NCBI GenBank assembly: GCA_947167455.1
Contig: CAMVIB010000004.1
Span: forward strand, 1-64,000
DNA: 64,000 nucleotides
Source: an uncultured Prevotellaceae bacterium
Lineage (GTDB): Bacteria; Bacteroidota; Bacteroidia; Bacteroidales; Bacteroidaceae
Direction: 5' to 3'
Shown one piece after another: positions 54,518-63,017 of the stretch. The number at the start of each line of letters is the position of its first letter. Position 1 is the stretch's first letter. Both the position numbers and the translations under genes were made by a program. The notes below the pieces were generated by a model. The model searched no databases. It had not been told where the DNA came from and saw only the letters and a list, made by a program, of their open reading frames with translations.

Positions 54518-54805
54518 GACTTGGAGCCGAAAAAATCCATTATTGAGCATTCACGGCAACATAACGCTGCGAAAGGGCTGCAACCATGTCGCCACGGCAG
54601 TACAGACCCTAATGTCCTTGGGCGCATCGCTAATGTCCGGGAGGATGCGGCAAAGGCCTTTCGTGCGTACCCCCAGACGCGTTGCCGCCATGCCTCACAC
54701 GATGAAAACAGAGAGGCGAGGAGCGAGAGGATTGACATAAGTACAAAAAAAGCATAAAAAGGATATTAAAATACGTCAAAATGCAGAAGTTTGACAGAAA
54801 ATGCC

Positions 54806-54814
54806 TAACTTTGC
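54806..54814 (+). promoter_or_regulatory. -7 box for the gene at 54850
   Basis: TAACTTTGC is a full match; transcription would start near 54821. This excludes the upstream ATG at 54781 as the start, since it lies before the promoter. The TTTG at 54790 is too close to be a standard -33 element. Confidence 0.5.
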
Positions 54815-54849
54815 AGCCGTTTAAGTCAAAAATACATAGTTACCACACG

Positions 54850-55500
54850 ATGAATCTATACATCAGATATTTCAACGATGAGGTCGTGGTGCATGACACG
54901 GAGCAGGCTCTCGACTTCATCCGAGGCATCGAGAACTTCAACTGCACGCCGCAGTTCGAGAAGGATTTCCGCGAATATGCCGAGGGATCCATGCCTTACC
55001 CCAAAAGATATAAGGTTCGCGCACGCGTATATTTTATTGTCATAAAGACCACGGCTGCGACACTTGCCGAGTTCAAGGCCAATGGCAAGGAAGCACAGCA
55101 GGCGCAAGCACAGCAGCGTGCCGGTCAGACGGAAACGTCTGCCGGTCAGACAGAAACGTCGATGAGCGCTGAGGCTGACCAGCACACAGAGCGTAAGCCA
55201 CTGCGCCCCAAGGATCAGATTGTCATGATGCTCAACAAGGAACGTCCGGGATGGTACGAGGGTACGATACGCTTCAAACGTGTGGTTTACATCCCCGAGA
55301 CAGGCAAGTGTGACTACCGCGACAATACCTTCGTGGCACGCGTGAAAGCCGTCAGCGCACAAGACTGCTACAACCGCATGGTTGACTATCTGCAGTCGCG
55401 TGACGACATCGACCCGCGCAGCCAGTTCCCTTCGCCAAAAGGTAAAAATTTCGTCTTCAACTATCTTGGCATTAAACCTTTGGCCGAAGTCATTGTCTGA
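54850..55500 (+). CDS. Hypothetical protein, two-part with Gln/Thr-rich linker
   Basis: This 216-residue protein begins MNLYIRYFNDEVVVHDTEQA at 54850. There is no signal peptide. The N-terminal half (about 1-80) has a FEKDFREYAEGSMPYPKRYKV stretch and alternating strands. A charged linker (about 80-130) has AGQTETS twice. The C-terminal half (about 135-216) has RPGWYEGTIRFKRVV and YFVIVK-like strands. I do not recognise the family with certainty. It stands between the permease promoter and a periplasmic TPR protein. Confidence 0.75.
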   Translation: MNLYIRYFNDEVVVHDTEQALDFIRGIENFNCTPQFEKDFREYAEGSMPYPKRYKVRARVYFIVIKTTAATLAEFKANGKEAQQAQAQQRAGQTETSAGQTETSMSAEADQHTERKPLRPKDQIVMMLNKERPGWYEGTIRFKRVVYIPETGKCDYRDNTFVARVKAVSAQDCYNRMVDYLQSRDDIDPRSQFPSPKGKNFVFNYLGIKPLAEVIV

Positions 55501-55561
55501 CAAGACAGAAGACTCCCAGTAAAATATCAAACAACAAATAATCAAAAAATCTACACAGCAC

Positions 55562-56956
55562 ATGAAAATGAACAAGATGATTATCACCATGGCTCTTGCT
55601 GCGTGCGCAGCGCCTGCCATGGCACAATATGAAGGCACATCACTCGACGACCGTCTCGGTCATGGCCAGGACAGCCTCGAGGCACGTCAGAACCTCAGCC
55701 TTTTCCAGACGGCCATCAACAGCAATGCCTTCAACGAGGCATACGATGCCTGGAAGATAGTGTATGAGAAGGCTCCCTACGCTCAGATGGGTCTTTACAC
55801 AAATGGTGCATACATGCTCTTCATGCTCATCCAGAACGAACAGGACGCCGCCAAGAAGCAGGCCTATTTCCAGGAACTGATGAAGGTCTATGACGACCGT
55901 CTGGAGCGCCTCGAAGGCCTCAACTCGTTCACCGCCGAGCACCGTCGTGCCACTGCCGGCGACGTCATAGCACGCAAGGCATACGACTATGCCTTCCTCG
56001 GCCCCAAGGCAGACCCGACGTTCACCCTCGACAAGAGCTATGCCCTCTTCTCCGACGGCATCAAGAAAATCAACGAGCACGGCGGACGAGAGGTTGAGGG
56101 CTTTGTGCTCGACGCTTTCTTCCGTACCAGCTATGCCATGTACCAAAAGGACAACAACGGATTCCGCGAGCAGTTCCTGCAGGACTACCTGGAGAGCAAG
56201 GACGTGTGCGACAAGATGTTGCAGCTGGCCAAGGAGGAGACCGACACGGCCAAGGCACGCAAGATTGTTGAAAAATACGACGCACCCCTCAACACCATCG
56301 AAGCCCTCTTCGCCGAGAGCCGTGCTGCCGACCGCGAGCAGATTATCGCCATCTTCGAACCGAAGATTGAGGTCAACAAGGACAACCTCGCATACCTGAA
56401 GAGTGCACTCACACTGATGGCCGCCAACGACTGCGACGATGCTCCCGTCTATTACAAGGCTGCTGAGTATGCTTTCAAGATTGAACCCACCTTCGAGTCT
56501 GCTATCGCTCTGGCTCAGAAGTACTACAAGGAGGGTATGAACGCAGAGAGCGTGAAGTACTACAACGAAGCCATCGAGCTCTGCAAGAGCGACACTCAGA
56601 AGGGCAACATCGCCCTGCGTATTGCTGCCGCCATGCGTAAGAGCGGCGACACAAAGAGCGCTTACGCCTACCTCGACAAGGCTGCCGAGTTCAATCCCGA
56701 CCTCGTGGGTAAGTGCTTCATGCAACGTGCCAACATCGCCACGAAGGCCAAGGACTATGCCGCTGCCAAGCGCTACTGCGACCAGGCTGCCGCTGCCGAC
56801 ATCACTCTCGCCGGACAGGCACAGCGTCTGAAGCAGAACATCATCACCGTGGAGGCTCACAATGCCGAGTACGCCCGCCAGAAGGCCGAGTACGATCGTC
56901 AGCAGGCTGAGATTAAGGCCGAGGAAGACTTCTGGAAGGCCGGCGGCAAGAAGTAA
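55562..56956 (+). CDS. Periplasmic TPR-type protein
   Basis: This 464-residue protein has a signal peptide (MKMNKMIITMALAACAAPAMAQ), then helical repeats of the TPR type, clearest in the second half (AESVKYYNEAIELCKS, KSAYAYLDKAAEFNPDLVG and AKDYAAAKRYCDQAA). A charged coiled-coil-like tail (EYARQKAEYDRQQAEIKAEEDF) closes it. The role is probably an envelope scaffold; no partner is known. The last base of its TAA stop is the first base of the helicase ATG, so the two are coupled. Confidence 0.85.
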   Translation: MKMNKMIITMALAACAAPAMAQYEGTSLDDRLGHGQDSLEARQNLSLFQTAINSNAFNEAYDAWKIVYEKAPYAQMGLYTNGAYMLFMLIQNEQDAAKKQAYFQELMKVYDDRLERLEGLNSFTAEHRRATAGDVIARKAYDYAFLGPKADPTFTLDKSYALFSDGIKKINEHGGREVEGFVLDAFFRTSYAMYQKDNNGFREQFLQDYLESKDVCDKMLQLAKEETDTAKARKIVEKYDAPLNTIEALFAESRAADREQIIAIFEPKIEVNKDNLAYLKSALTLMAANDCDDAPVYYKAAEYAFKIEPTFESAIALAQKYYKEGMNAESVKYYNEAIELCKSDTQKGNIALRIAAAMRKSGDTKSAYAYLDKAAEFNPDLVGKCFMQRANIATKAKDYAAAKRYCDQAAAADITLAGQAQRLKQNIITVEAHNAEYARQKAEYDRQQAEIKAEEDFWKAGGKK

Positions 56957-58311
56957 TGCCCGCGCGTAACACCACCGACACCACTGTGCATAACACATTG
57001 CTCGACAACTTAGGCATCGATGCCCTCAACGCCATGCAGGCGGAGGCCATCGATGCCTTTCGACGTAAAAAGGCCGTTGTACTGCTCGCACCAACGGGCA
57101 GCGGCAAGACCTTGGCATTCGTCCTGCCACTGATAGAGCGCCTCGCGGCACGACAGCAGGAGAAGGCGCTCGTCCTCGTGCCGTCGAGAGAGCTGGCGGC
57201 GCAGACTGTAGATGTCGTCAGGCGCACGCGATGTGCAATCCCCGCAATGGCTTGCTACGGCGGACGCCCTGCCATGGACGAACACCGCACGATGCAGCAA
57301 CTCATGCCGCGACTCGTGGTGGCCACGCCCGGACGGGCTGCCGACCACTTGCGCAAAGGCAACCTGCGGGGTGAGGAGTTCCAGACGCTCGTCATCGACG
57401 AATTCGACAAGAGCCTCGAACTTGGCTTCCGCGACGAGATGTCTGAAGTGATTGCATTATTGCCGCTGGTGGAGCAACGCATGCTACTCTCGGCGACAGA
57501 CGCTACAGACATACCTCACTTCGTAGGCTCCGACTTCATGCGACTCGACTTCCTCGATGCCGATGACGAACGTATTTGCACGCATATCGTGCGCTCGCCC
57601 GAGAAGGACAAGCTGCATGCCCTCGACGCTCTGTTGCGTAGGGTGGGGCAGCAGCAGAGTGTGGTGTTCGTAGCCCATCGCGAGAGCGTGGAACGTGTTG
57701 CGTCATATCTTCGCCATGAAGGCTTCGCCGTAAGTGCCTACCACGGAGGCATGGAGCAACGCGAGCGCGAGCGACAGCTCTATCGCTTTGTGGGGGGCGC
57801 GGCATTGACACTCGTGTGCACCGACCTCGCAGCCCGAGGACTTGACATTCCTGCCGTGGCACATGTCATACACTATCACCTTCCAGCTACGCCCGACGTC
57901 CTCACACATCGTAACGGACGCACGGCGCGATGGGACCGGCAGGGCGACGCATGGCTCCTGACAGGGCCGGAGGAGCAAGCCCCGGATTTCTGCCTGACAG
58001 ACAGTAGCGTACATGCAGACACACCGCTGTTTCCTGCTGGCGATGCCACTCATGCTGCACCTGTCCCCAAGCCTCTCTGGGCATCTCTATACATCGGTCG
58101 CGGCCGCAAGGACAAGATCAGCCGTGCCGATGTCGTAGGCTTCCTCTCGAAGGTTGGAGGCCTCGCGCGCGACGAGCTCGGACGGGTGGATGTGGGCGAA
58201 CATTGGGCCTACGCCGCCGTGGCAGCAGTGCGCCTACGGGATGTCCTTGCGCGCACACGCGGACAGAAAATCAAGGGACAGCGAACACTCATAGAACCCA
58301 CAAAGCCGTGA
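56956..58311 (+). CDS. DEAD-box-type RNA helicase with a DEFD motif II
   Basis: This 451-residue superfamily 2 helicase has motif I APTGSGKT (45-52), PSRELAAQ, motif II DEFD (about 147-150) instead of the canonical DEAD, motif III SATD instead of SAT, and VATPGR. In the second domain, VCTDLAARGLDIP and HRNGRTARWDRQG stand for motifs V and VI. It lacks the long basic tail of ribosome-assembly helicases. The sequence implies ATP-dependent RNA remodelling. Its start overlaps the TPR gene's stop by one base, and an intrinsic terminator begins within the last codons. Confidence 0.9.
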   Translation: MPARNTTDTTVHNTLLDNLGIDALNAMQAEAIDAFRRKKAVVLLAPTGSGKTLAFVLPLIERLAARQQEKALVLVPSRELAAQTVDVVRRTRCAIPAMACYGGRPAMDEHRTMQQLMPRLVVATPGRAADHLRKGNLRGEEFQTLVIDEFDKSLELGFRDEMSEVIALLPLVEQRMLLSATDATDIPHFVGSDFMRLDFLDADDERICTHIVRSPEKDKLHALDALLRRVGQQQSVVFVAHRESVERVASYLRHEGFAVSAYHGGMEQRERERQLYRFVGGAALTLVCTDLAARGLDIPAVAHVIHYHLPATPDVLTHRNGRTARWDRQGDAWLLTGPEEQAPDFCLTDSSVHADTPLFPAGDATHAAPVPKPLWASLYIGRGRKDKISRADVVGFLSKVGGLARDELGRVDVGEHWAYAAVAAVRLRDVLARTRGQKIKGQRTLIEPTKP

Positions 58312-58327
58312 CAAACGGCTTTTTTTG
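58302..58327 (+). terminator. Intrinsic terminator of the helicase gene
   Basis: An 8-bp stem (58302-58309 with 58315-58322), loop GACAA and a run of T. The stop codon (58309-58311) lies within the hairpin. Confidence 0.85.
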
Positions 58328-58358
58328 TGCAATAATGTTAAGTTTTTATGCTTTTCGC

Positions 58359-58389
58359 TTGTCATGTCATGAAAAAGACGTAAATTTGC
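58359..58389 (+). promoter_or_regulatory. Promoter of serC
   Basis: TTG (58359-58361), a 19-base spacer and TAAATTTGC (58381-58389). The ATG follows at 58435. Confidence 0.7.
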
Positions 58390-58434
58390 GGCATCAAAAA
58401 GAATTAAAACATATCCTCTTTAACCCATAAACAC

Positions 58435-59502
58435 ATGAAGAAGTACAATTTCAACGCTGGCCCCAGCAAGCTCCCCCGCGAGGTGATGGAGGCCACCGCT
58501 GCCGCATGCCTTGACTTCGAGGGCAGCGGCCTCTCGCTCATGGAAATGAGCCATCGTGCCAAGAATTTCCAGCCCGTAGTGGATGAGGCCGTCGCATTGT
58601 TCAAGGAACTGCTCGACATACCCGAGGGCTACAGCGTACTCTTCCTCGGAGGCGGCGCCAGCCTGCAGTTCTGCATGGTGCCATATAACCTCCTGGAGAA
58701 GAAGGCCGCATACCTCAACACCGGCGTCTGGGCCACCAAGGCCGAGAAGGAAGCCAAGCTCTTCGGCGAGGTTGTGGAGGTGGCTTCGAGCAAGGACAAG
58801 AACTTCACCTACATCCCCCGCGAGTTCACCATCCCCACGGATGCCGACTACTTCCACATCACCACCAACAACACCATCTACGGCACCGAGCTGCTCAAGG
58901 ATCTCGACAGCCCCGTACCCATGGTGGCCGACATGAGTTCGGACATCTTCTCACGCCCCATCGATGTTAGCAAGTATGGCATCATCTACGGCGGAGCACA
59001 GAAGAACCTCTCCATGGCAGGCGTGACATTCGTCATCGTCAAGGAAGACATCCTGGGCAAGGTGAGCCGACCCATACCCACCATGCTCAACTATAAGACA
59101 CACGTCAGCAAGGGCAGCATGTTCAACACACCACCCACGGTGCCCATCTACTGCGCACTGCAGAACCTCAAGTGGATCAAGAAGCAGGGTGGAGTGAAGG
59201 AGATGGAGCGCCGCGCCATTGAGCGTGCCGAAATCGTTTATGGCGAGATTGACCGCAACAAGCTCTTCGTGGGCACGGCACAGGAGGACAGCCGCTCGCG
59301 CATGAACATCACATTCGTGCTAAAGCCCGAGTATCAGGAGCTGCAAGACGAGTTCCTGGCCTTCGCCACCGGCAAGGGCATGGTCGGCGTGAAGGGACAT
59401 CGCGATGTCGGTGGCTTCCGTGCCAGCTGCTACAATGCCATGGACCTCGAAGGAGTCAACGCCCTCGTGGCTTGCATGAAGGAGTTCGAGAAGCTCCACT
59501 AA
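58435..59502 (+). CDS. serC: Phosphoserine aminotransferase
   Basis: This PLP enzyme makes phosphoserine from 3-phosphohydroxypyruvate and glutamate. Its 355 residues begin with the conserved [14 protein letters not shown]. The PLP lysine is Lys190 in [13 protein letters not shown], and the family ending has [20 protein letters not shown]. It has its own promoter and is followed by a terminator-like hairpin before serA, which acts one step earlier in the same pathway. Confidence 0.97.
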   Translation: MKKYNFNAGPSKLPREVMEATAAACLDFEGSGLSLMEMSHRAKNFQPVVDEAVALFKELLDIPEGYSVLFLGGGASLQFCMVPYNLLEKKAAYLNTGVWATKAEKEAKLFGEVVEVASSKDKNFTYIPREFTIPTDADYFHITTNNTIYGTELLKDLDSPVPMVADMSSDIFSRPIDVSKYGIIYGGAQKNLSMAGVTFVIVKEDILGKVSRPIPTMLNYKTHVSKGSMFNTPPTVPIYCALQNLKWIKKQGGVKEMERRAIERAEIVYGEIDRNKLFVGTAQEDSRSRMNITFVLKPEYQELQDEFLAFATGKGMVGVKGHRDVGGFRASCYNAMDLEGVNALVACMKEFEKLH

Positions 59503-59517
59503 TCAGCAAATCAACAT

Positions 59518-59567
59518 TAGGACTCTTCCCGCCACACACCATGTGGGGGAAGCAGTCCTATTTTTCT
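59518..59567 (+). terminator. Terminator or attenuator between serC and serA
   Basis: The outer stem TAGGACT/AGTCCTA (59518-59524 with 59554-59560) encloses an inner CTTCCC/GGGAAG stem and is followed by TTTTTCTT. It lies only 23 bases before the serA start, so serA either depends on read-through or has a promoter inside this region that I could not see. Confidence 0.65.
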
Positions 59568-59589
59568 TATATACTTTCTACTACACAAA

Positions 59590-60510
59590 ATGGCTAAAGT
59601 TTTAATTGCAACAGAAAAGCCTTTCTCGGCCATCGCCGTGAAGGGTATCAAGGAGGTCTTCGATGCCGCTGGCTACGAGACGGTCCTGCTTGAGAAATAT
59701 ACTGATAAGGCACAGCTCTTGGAGGCTGTAGCCGACGTGGATGCCATGATTATCCGCTCGGACAAGGTCGATGCCGAGGTGCTCGACGCTGCCAAACAGC
59801 TGAAGATAGTTGTGCGCGCAGGTGCCGGCTACGACAACATCGACCTCGCCGCAGCTACGGCCCACAACGTGGTGGCCATGAACACCCCTGGCCAGAACGC
59901 CAACAGCGTGGCCGAGCTCGTCTTTGGACTGCTCGTCTATGCCAAGCGCAACTTCTTCAACGGTACCAGTGGCACCGAGCTCAAGGGCAAGCGCCTCGGC
60001 ATACTGGCCTTCGGCAACGTGGGCCGCAATGTGGCACGCATAGCCAAGGGCTTCGACATGGAGGTGCTGGCATACGATGCCTACTGCCCCGCCGACGTCA
60101 TAGAGGCCGCTGGCGTGAAGGCCGTGGCATCGCAGAACGAGCTCTTCGAACAGAGCGACATCGTATCGCTGCACATCCCTGCCACTGACGAGACTAAGCA
60201 GAGCATCAACGCAGCCCTCGTGGGCAAGCTGCCGAAGGGGGGCATACTCGTCAACACTGCCCGTAAGGAGGTCATCGACGAGCCGTCGCTGCTGCAGCTC
60301 ATGGCCGAGCGCACAGACCTGAAATATGTCACCGACATCAAGCCCGACGCCGATGCCGACTTTGCTGCATTCGAGGGCCGCTACTTCGCCACGCCCAAGA
60401 AGATGGGCGCGCAGACCGCCGAGGCCAACGTCAATGCCGGTATCGCCGCAGCTCACCAGATAGTAGATTTCATCGAGCGCGGCATCACGAAGTTCCAGGT
60501 GAACAAATAG
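59590..60510 (+). CDS. serA: D-3-phosphoglycerate dehydrogenase (short form)
   Basis: This NAD-dependent enzyme oxidises 3-phosphoglycerate, the first step of serine synthesis. At 306 residues it is the short type with no ACT regulatory domain, so serine feedback through ACT is not expected. The NAD-binding motif is LAFGNVGRNVARIAKGF and the catalytic Arg is in VNTARKEVIDEPSLL. Where most family members have the catalytic His (TPHIG), this protein has TPKKMG (Lys270). This is the type IIIK form described for Entamoeba and shared by Bacteroidetes. It precedes the DUF1015 gene by eight bases. Confidence 0.95.
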   Translation: MAKVLIATEKPFSAIAVKGIKEVFDAAGYETVLLEKYTDKAQLLEAVADVDAMIIRSDKVDAEVLDAAKQLKIVVRAGAGYDNIDLAAATAHNVVAMNTPGQNANSVAELVFGLLVYAKRNFFNGTSGTELKGKRLGILAFGNVGRNVARIAKGFDMEVLAYDAYCPADVIEAAGVKAVASQNELFEQSDIVSLHIPATDETKQSINAALVGKLPKGGILVNTARKEVIDEPSLLQLMAERTDLKYVTDIKPDADADFAAFEGRYFATPKKMGAQTAEANVNAGIAAAHQIVDFIERGITKFQVNK

Positions 60511-60518
60511 GTTGAGTC

Positions 60519-61766
60519 ATGGCTAAGATAAAACCCTTCCGTGGCCTGCGCCCGCCCAAGGAGCTGGTGGAGCGCGTGGAGTGCCGCCCCTACGATGTGC
60601 TCGACAGCGACGAGGCGCGCGCCGAGGCCGGCGACAACGAGATGTCGCTCTACCACATCATCAAACCCGAGATAGACTTCCCCCTCGGCACGAGCGAGTA
60701 TGACCCGCGCGTGTATGAGCGCGCTGCCCAGAACTTCCAGAAGTTCCAGGACAGAGGATGGCTCGTGCAGGACGACCGCGACCACTACTACATCTACGCG
60801 CAGACCATGCAGGGCCGCACACAGTATGGCCTCGTAGTGGGAGCATACGTCGAGGACTACATGAACGGCGTCATCAAGAAGCATGAGCTGACGCGCCGCG
60901 ACAAGGAGGAGGACCGCATGAAGCACGTGCGCGTTAACAACGCCAACGTGGAACCCGTCTTCTTCGCCTATCCCGACAACGCCGTGCTCGACAAGCTCAT
61001 CATGCGCTATGCCGCCACCGAGCCGGAGTACGACTTCATAGCACCCATCGACGGCTTCCGCCATCAGTTCTGGGTCATCAGCGACGAGGCCGACATCAAT
61101 ACCGTCACCGCCGAGTTCGCCAAGATGCCGGCACTGTACATCGCCGACGGACACCACCGCTCGGCGGCCGCCGCACTCGTCGGAGCAGAGAAGGCACGCC
61201 AGAACCCCAACCACCGTGGCGACGAGGAGTACAACTACTTCATGGCCGTGGCGTTCCAGGCGTCGCAGCTCACCATTCTCGACTACAACCGCGTCGTCAA
61301 GGACTTAAATGGCTTGTCGAGCCAAGAGTTCCTCGACGCTCTCGCACAGGACTTTACCATCGAGGACAAAGGCACGGACATATACAAGCCACAGCGTCTG
61401 CACGAGTTCTCGCTCTACCTCGACGGCCACTGGTTTGCCCTCACGGCAAAACCCGGCACCTACGATGCCAACGACCCCATCGGCGTGCTCGACGTCGATA
61501 TCTCCTCGCGACTCATCCTCGACAAGGTGCTCAACATCGGCGACCTGCGCTCGAGCAAGCGCATCGACTTCGTGGGCGGACTGCGAGGGCTGGGCGAGCT
61601 GAAACGACGTGTCGATAGCGGCGAGATGCGTGCCGCACTCGCGCTATATCCTGTCACCATGCAGCAGATCATGGACATCGCCGACTCTGGCAACATCATG
61701 CCGCCCAAGGCCACGTGGTTCGAACCCAAGCTGCGCAGCGGACTCGTTGTGCATAAGCTCGACTGA
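60519..61766 (+). CDS. DUF1015 family protein
   Basis: This 415-residue protein is typical of DUF1015: N-terminal IKPFRGLRPPKELVERVECRPYDV, central RRDKEEDRMKHV, LYIADGHHRSAAAALVGAE and the ending PPKATWFEPKLRSGLVVHKLD. The family often neighbours serA or serC in Bacteroidetes, and a role linked to serine metabolism (a serine-kinase-like activity has been proposed for relatives) is possible but not shown here. It overlaps the next gene by one base (TGATG). Confidence 0.93.
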   Translation: MAKIKPFRGLRPPKELVERVECRPYDVLDSDEARAEAGDNEMSLYHIIKPEIDFPLGTSEYDPRVYERAAQNFQKFQDRGWLVQDDRDHYYIYAQTMQGRTQYGLVVGAYVEDYMNGVIKKHELTRRDKEEDRMKHVRVNNANVEPVFFAYPDNAVLDKLIMRYAATEPEYDFIAPIDGFRHQFWVISDEADINTVTAEFAKMPALYIADGHHRSAAAALVGAEKARQNPNHRGDEEYNYFMAVAFQASQLTILDYNRVVKDLNGLSSQEFLDALAQDFTIEDKGTDIYKPQRLHEFSLYLDGHWFALTAKPGTYDANDPIGVLDVDISSRLILDKVLNIGDLRSSKRIDFVGGLRGLGELKRRVDSGEMRAALALYPVTMQQIMDIADSGNIMPPKATWFEPKLRSGLVVHKLD

Positions 61767-62371
61767 TGACCGACACATATCTCACCATCACCGCCCCCGC
61801 AGAAGGGCAATATACGGAGAAGCGAAGCAAGTTTCTTGCCTTCGCTTTTCCCGTCGGTGGGGTAGAGGAGGTGAAGGAACTCGTGGAGGCACACCAGAAG
61901 CGCTATTACGATGCCCGTCACGTGTGCTATGCCTATATGCTTGGATTCGACCGAGCCACATTCCGTGGCAACGACAACGGCGAGCCCAGCGGCACAGCCG
62001 GCAAGCCCATCCTGGGGCAGATCAACAGCAACTGTCTGACCGACGTGCTCATCATCGTAGTGCGCTACTTCGGAGGCGTGAAGCTCGGCACAAGCGGCCT
62101 CATACAGGCATATAAAGCCGCTGCAGCAGAGGCTATCGCTGCTGCCACCGTCGTGGAGCGTACCGTGGATGAGCAGATAGACATAGCCTTCGAGTATGCG
62201 CTGATGAACCAGGTGATGCGCATCGTCAAGGAAGAAGGACCGGCCATCGTGAGCCAGAGCTTCGACAACGACTGCACCATGACGCTCGCCATACGCGCCT
62301 CGCTAATGCCACGGCTGCGTCAGCGGCTGGAGAAGACCGAGGGGGTAGTCGTAAGATCTGAAAACCTATAG
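61766..62371 (+). CDS. YigZ / IMPACT (UPF0029) family protein
   Basis: This 201-residue protein has the UPF0029 core: EKRSKFLAFAFPV, YYDARHVCYAYMLG, NDNGEPSGTAGKPIL and DVLIIVVRYFGGVKLGTSGL. A C-terminal ferredoxin-like domain (about 135-201) completes it. YigZ relatives have a proposed role in translation-linked regulation; the bacterial function is not settled. Start overlaps the upstream stop by one base. Confidence 0.93.
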   Translation: MTDTYLTITAPAEGQYTEKRSKFLAFAFPVGGVEEVKELVEAHQKRYYDARHVCYAYMLGFDRATFRGNDNGEPSGTAGKPILGQINSNCLTDVLIIVVRYFGGVKLGTSGLIQAYKAAAAEAIAAATVVERTVDEQIDIAFEYALMNQVMRIVKEEGPAIVSQSFDNDCTMTLAIRASLMPRLRQRLEKTEGVVVRSENL

Positions 62372-62408
62372 ACCCGATTCACAGAACCCACCCTAACACA
62401 TTACCATT

Positions 62409-62993
62409 ATGCTAACAACAATTATCATCGTGGCGCTGGTCGCCATCGTCTTCTTTTGGTTCATCACCACACAGCGCGAACTGGTAAGGCTCGACGAGCT
62501 ATGTAAGAATGCCCTCAGCCAGATCGAGGTGCAGCTCAACTCCCGCTGGGATGCCCTCGTAAACCTCGCAGGAGCTGCCCGCGAGATAGCGCAGAAGGAG
62601 AGTGACACCATCATCAAGACCATCGAGGCCCGACGCCCCTCTGCCGTCAAGACGGCTGAGGATGTCAACGCCTCTCAGAGTGGCTTTGCCGAGGTGATGA
62701 GCCGACTCATGGTGCTCACAGAGAATTATCCTGAATTCAAGTCGCATCCTCTTTATGTCAGTCTCATGAAGGACATCAACGGCTACGAGGACAAGGTGCG
62801 CATGAGCCGCATGGTCTATAACGACAGTGCCACGAAGCTCAACCGCTACGTGCGCCAGTGGCCGTCGAGCATCATTGCCGGAATGCTGCACTTCGACATC
62901 GTGGAGTACCTCAAGATTGACAACGAAGCCAAGCGTCAGGCACCCAACCTCTTCCCCGGACAGAACATGGGGACAACCGTGCCGCAGGTATAA
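62409..62993 (+). CDS. lemA: LemA family protein
   Basis: This 194-residue protein has an N-terminal membrane segment (IIIVALVAIVFFWFITTQRELVRLDE) and a long helical cytoplasm- or periplasm-facing bundle with the family markers NALSQIEVQLNSRWDALVNL, MSRLMVLTENYPEFKS and YNDSATKLNRYVRQWPSSIIA. The molecular role is unknown. LemA genes are often followed by a DUF2207 or TPM-domain gene, and one such gene begins 24 bases later. Confidence 0.95.
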   Translation: MLTTIIIVALVAIVFFWFITTQRELVRLDELCKNALSQIEVQLNSRWDALVNLAGAAREIAQKESDTIIKTIEARRPSAVKTAEDVNASQSGFAEVMSRLMVLTENYPEFKSHPLYVSLMKDINGYEDKVRMSRMVYNDSATKLNRYVRQWPSSIIAGMLHFDIVEYLKIDNEAKRQAPNLFPGQNMGTTVPQV

Positions 62994-63017
62994 CGCGACA
63001 CTTCTTGACAAAACGAG

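Larger units (their letters stand above)
54395..54849. other. Divergent intergenic region with promoters on both strands
   Basis: The region holds the nupG-type promoter (minus strand, 54487-54517) and a TAACTTTGC -7 box (54806-54814) for the gene at 54850. The stretch between (about 54520-54760) has open frames on both strands but no signal peptide, motif or family feature that supports a gene. Confidence 0.5.

Noticed and set aside
54391-54757. Open frames on both strands between the permease and 54850 genes
   Set aside because: No signal peptide, motif or ribosome site was seen, and the promoter of the permease gene lies inside the region.
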